NCBI GenBank assembly: GCA_025094145.1
Contig: JALLLS010000001.1
Location: 248,001 to 312,000, forward strand
Reading direction: 5' to 3'
From: Spinellus fusiger
Lineage: Eukaryota > Mucoromycota > Mucoromycetes > Mucorales > Phycomycetaceae
Length of the DNA: 64,000 nucleotides
How positions within the stretch are numbered: the first letter of the stretch is position 1; every line of letters begins with the position of its first letter. The notes under the pieces were generated by a model. That model was not told where the DNA came from. It searched no databases and was given only the letters and a program-made list of their open reading frames with translations. The position numbers and the translations under genes are program-made. Shown one piece after another: positions 62,740-64,000 of the stretch.

Positions 62740-64000
62740 TTAGGAATATAATAACTCGGTCATAGAACAATAGTCTGCCAAAGGTTGTACAGAGGCAAGG
62801 GTATTGGGTGATAATAAAGGAGGCTGATGTGAGTGAGCACAAGCATCAATAAAAGTGCCATCTAAAGGATGTGTCAGCAACGGAGTCCATTTCTGCTCTT
62901 CGTCATCTTGAACACTGTCATTCTCAAAATGAAGATACTTGGCTGTAATCTCATCATTCAAATCCACAAATACAGGATACGATTTGTCCTTGTCCTCACC
63001 CACAGTGGTGCTCTGTTGCTGTTGCTGATAGTGGAACAATTCCTGGAGTACATCTGCATAGGCATTCTCGGATGGCTTTTGTCCTCTTTGCTCAGCACCA
63101 GGCTCATAGTGAGAGGCTAGTAATGTAGGGTACAAAGACTGAGCTCCGGGAAAGGCAGTCGTGTAGGGAAGTGGGTCGGCATAGAAAGAGGGAAACCAAT
63201 CACTGTGCTGGACTGCCCATGGAGGCTGTGACTGCAATGCGTAGTCAAGCAATGGATCCTGTTCAAGAGGATGGCAGGATCCACCCGAGGATTCAAAGGA
63301 ATTCACAGTTTCTACCGAGAGAGATGGACACCCTTGAGAAGACTCCTGTAGCTGTTCTATCCCCACATTCAGCAATTCCTGCCAGTCTTCTAATACCAGA
63401 CTGCCATCATTGTTGTCTTGGCTGCATGTGTCCACAGGCTGGGATTTCTTCTGGCGCTTATGCAAACCAGAAATGTACTCGTTGCTAACGTCCACCCCTG
63501 AATCATACTCAGAGTCGTCATAGGAACCAGGCTCCATTGTTCTTGACTGCTTTCTTCTTCGGGATCGCTTGTGCTTTTTACCAGTGTCTGGGGACTTTTT
63601 ACGTTCCTGCACATTAGATTGGTCTGTCATGCGGAAAGTGCTGTACATTGAAGCACGTGAAGATGACTTTTCAGGCAGAACAGAGAGTGGTGTGTCTTTG
63701 ATAGAACCATTCTGACGCCCACTGTCTTGTTGGGTACTGCCGTTGGTAGGGTGGTGCAAAGAGGAGGATTTGTTGGCTTTGGGGTTATTTTCATAATCTT
63801 CAGGTCGAGTGATAAACATGTGAGTGCTAGCAAAGTACGTATTGCACACCATCAGGGACGACTGTGCCACTGTGTCGGTGGTAGTGGTGGTAGTGGTAGG
63901 AGCATAGAAACAAGATCCACGACGATGGCTTGCCGACAGTTCGGCGGTAAGACCAATGTCATGGTGTTTTCTGCTGTGACCACCTGCTTGAGTGAGATTC
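62740..64000 (-). CDS. Unknown low-complexity, possibly nuclear protein, 5' truncated by window edge
   Basis: I do not recognise it. The frame is open from the right edge (NLTQAGGHSRKHHDIGLTAE...) to the stop at 62740, about 420 codons, so the start lies outside the window or in an upstream exon. It contains a Thr run (APTTTTTTTDTV), a strongly basic nuclear-localisation-like stretch (KKSPDTGKKHKRSRRRKQSR), an acidic patch (SYDDSEYDSGVDVS), aromatic/Pro-rich segments (PPWAVQHSDWFPSFYADPLP) and a Gln run (QQQQQ). The composition is that of a transcriptional regulator, but no DNA-binding domain is visible in this part. Confidence 0.6.
   Translation of the reverse strand, partial: NLTQAGGHSRKHHDIGLTAELSASHRRGSCFYAPTTTTTTTDTVAQSSLMVCNTYFASTHMFITRPEDYENNPKANKSSSLHHPTNGSTQQDSGRQNGSIKDTPLSVLPEKSSSRASMYSTFRMTDQSNVQERKKSPDTGKKHKRSRRRKQSRTMEPGSYDDSEYDSGVDVSNEYISGLHKRQKKSQPVDTCSQDNNDGSLVLEDWQELLNVGIEQLQESSQGCPSLSVETVNSFESSGGSCHPLEQDPLLDYALQSQPPWAVQHSDWFPSFYADPLPYTTAFPGAQSLYPTLLASHYEPGAEQRGQKPSENAYADVLQELFHYQQQQQSTTVGEDKDKSYPVFVDLNDEITAKYLHFENDSVQDDEEQKWTPLLTHPLDGTFIDACAHSHQPPLLSPNTLASVQPLADYCSMTELLYS

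Noticed and set aside
63653..63658. CACGTG inside the last gene
   Set aside because: It lies within coding sequence, so a regulatory role is unsupported.

Overview
The window looks like chromosomal DNA of a filamentous fungus, most likely an early-diverging one of the Mucoromycota (Mucorales type). The reasons are that nearly every gene is split by short GT-AG introns of about 45-100 bp with GTAAG-like donors, the intergenic DNA is AT-rich and full of microsatellites, the gene set is fungal (Sam50, Furry/Mor2, Skt5-like, Bni4-like, Spa2, KRE2-type mannosyltransferase, Cdc48), and decayed DNA transposons lie between genes. I saw no tRNA, rRNA or CRISPR. The lineage is my inference.

Layout, left to right. 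1-1.65 kb: 3'-truncated SAM50 (-). 2.26-2.74 kb: EMC5 (+). 2.95-10.9 kb: an 11-exon Furry/Tao3/Mor2 gene (-) whose exons sum to exactly 2349 codons plus stop. 11.2-14.4 kb: two low-complexity genes of unknown function (+), the second a coiled-coil/Gln-rich protein. 14.8-16.7 kb: ATG14 (+). 17.1-19.1 kb: Skt5/Chs4-like Sel1-repeat protein (-). 20.1-22.3 kb: two hypothetical membrane proteins, divergent. 22.3-25.9 kb: gene-poor, with a possible LRR remnant and transposon copy A. 26.0-27.3 kb: KRE2/MNT1-type mannosyltransferase (+). 27.6-29.4 kb: UPF0658 Golgi membrane protein (-). 31.6-33.5 kb: ankyrin/PP1-docking protein (+), tail to tail with a Bni4/Afr1-like protein (-, 34.0-34.9 kb). 34.9-38.1 kb: repeats. 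38.1-39.4 kb: type II membrane protein (-). 40.0-41.0 kb: copy B. 42.1-44.8 kb: SPA2 (-). 45.2-46.1 kb: bHLH factor (-). 47.9-48.7 kb: Mpv17/PMP22 protein (+). 48.7-52.2 kb: BRAT1-like HEAT-repeat protein (-). 52.2-54.4 kb: copy C. 55.1-58.2 kb: CDC48 (+). 58.6-62.2 kb: pile of decayed transposons (D, G, E, F). 62.7 kb to the edge: unknown low-complexity protein (-), 5'-truncated.

How they fit together. Several genes act in polarised growth and cell-wall construction: Furry/Mor2 (NDR-kinase scaffold), Spa2 (polarisome), Skt5-like (chitin synthase activator), Bni4-like (the PP1 scaffold that places Skt5/Chs3 in yeast), a second PP1-docking ankyrin protein, and a Golgi mannosyltransferase. They are scattered among housekeeping genes, so this is a thematic grouping and not a proven cluster.

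The two most interesting signals are (i) a TA-flanked transposon family with one long and one short end, present four times here and carrying unusual coding remnants, and (ii) a fungal BRAT1 homologue that keeps the C-terminal Cys-Tyr used by animal BRAT1 on the Integrator nuclease INTS11.
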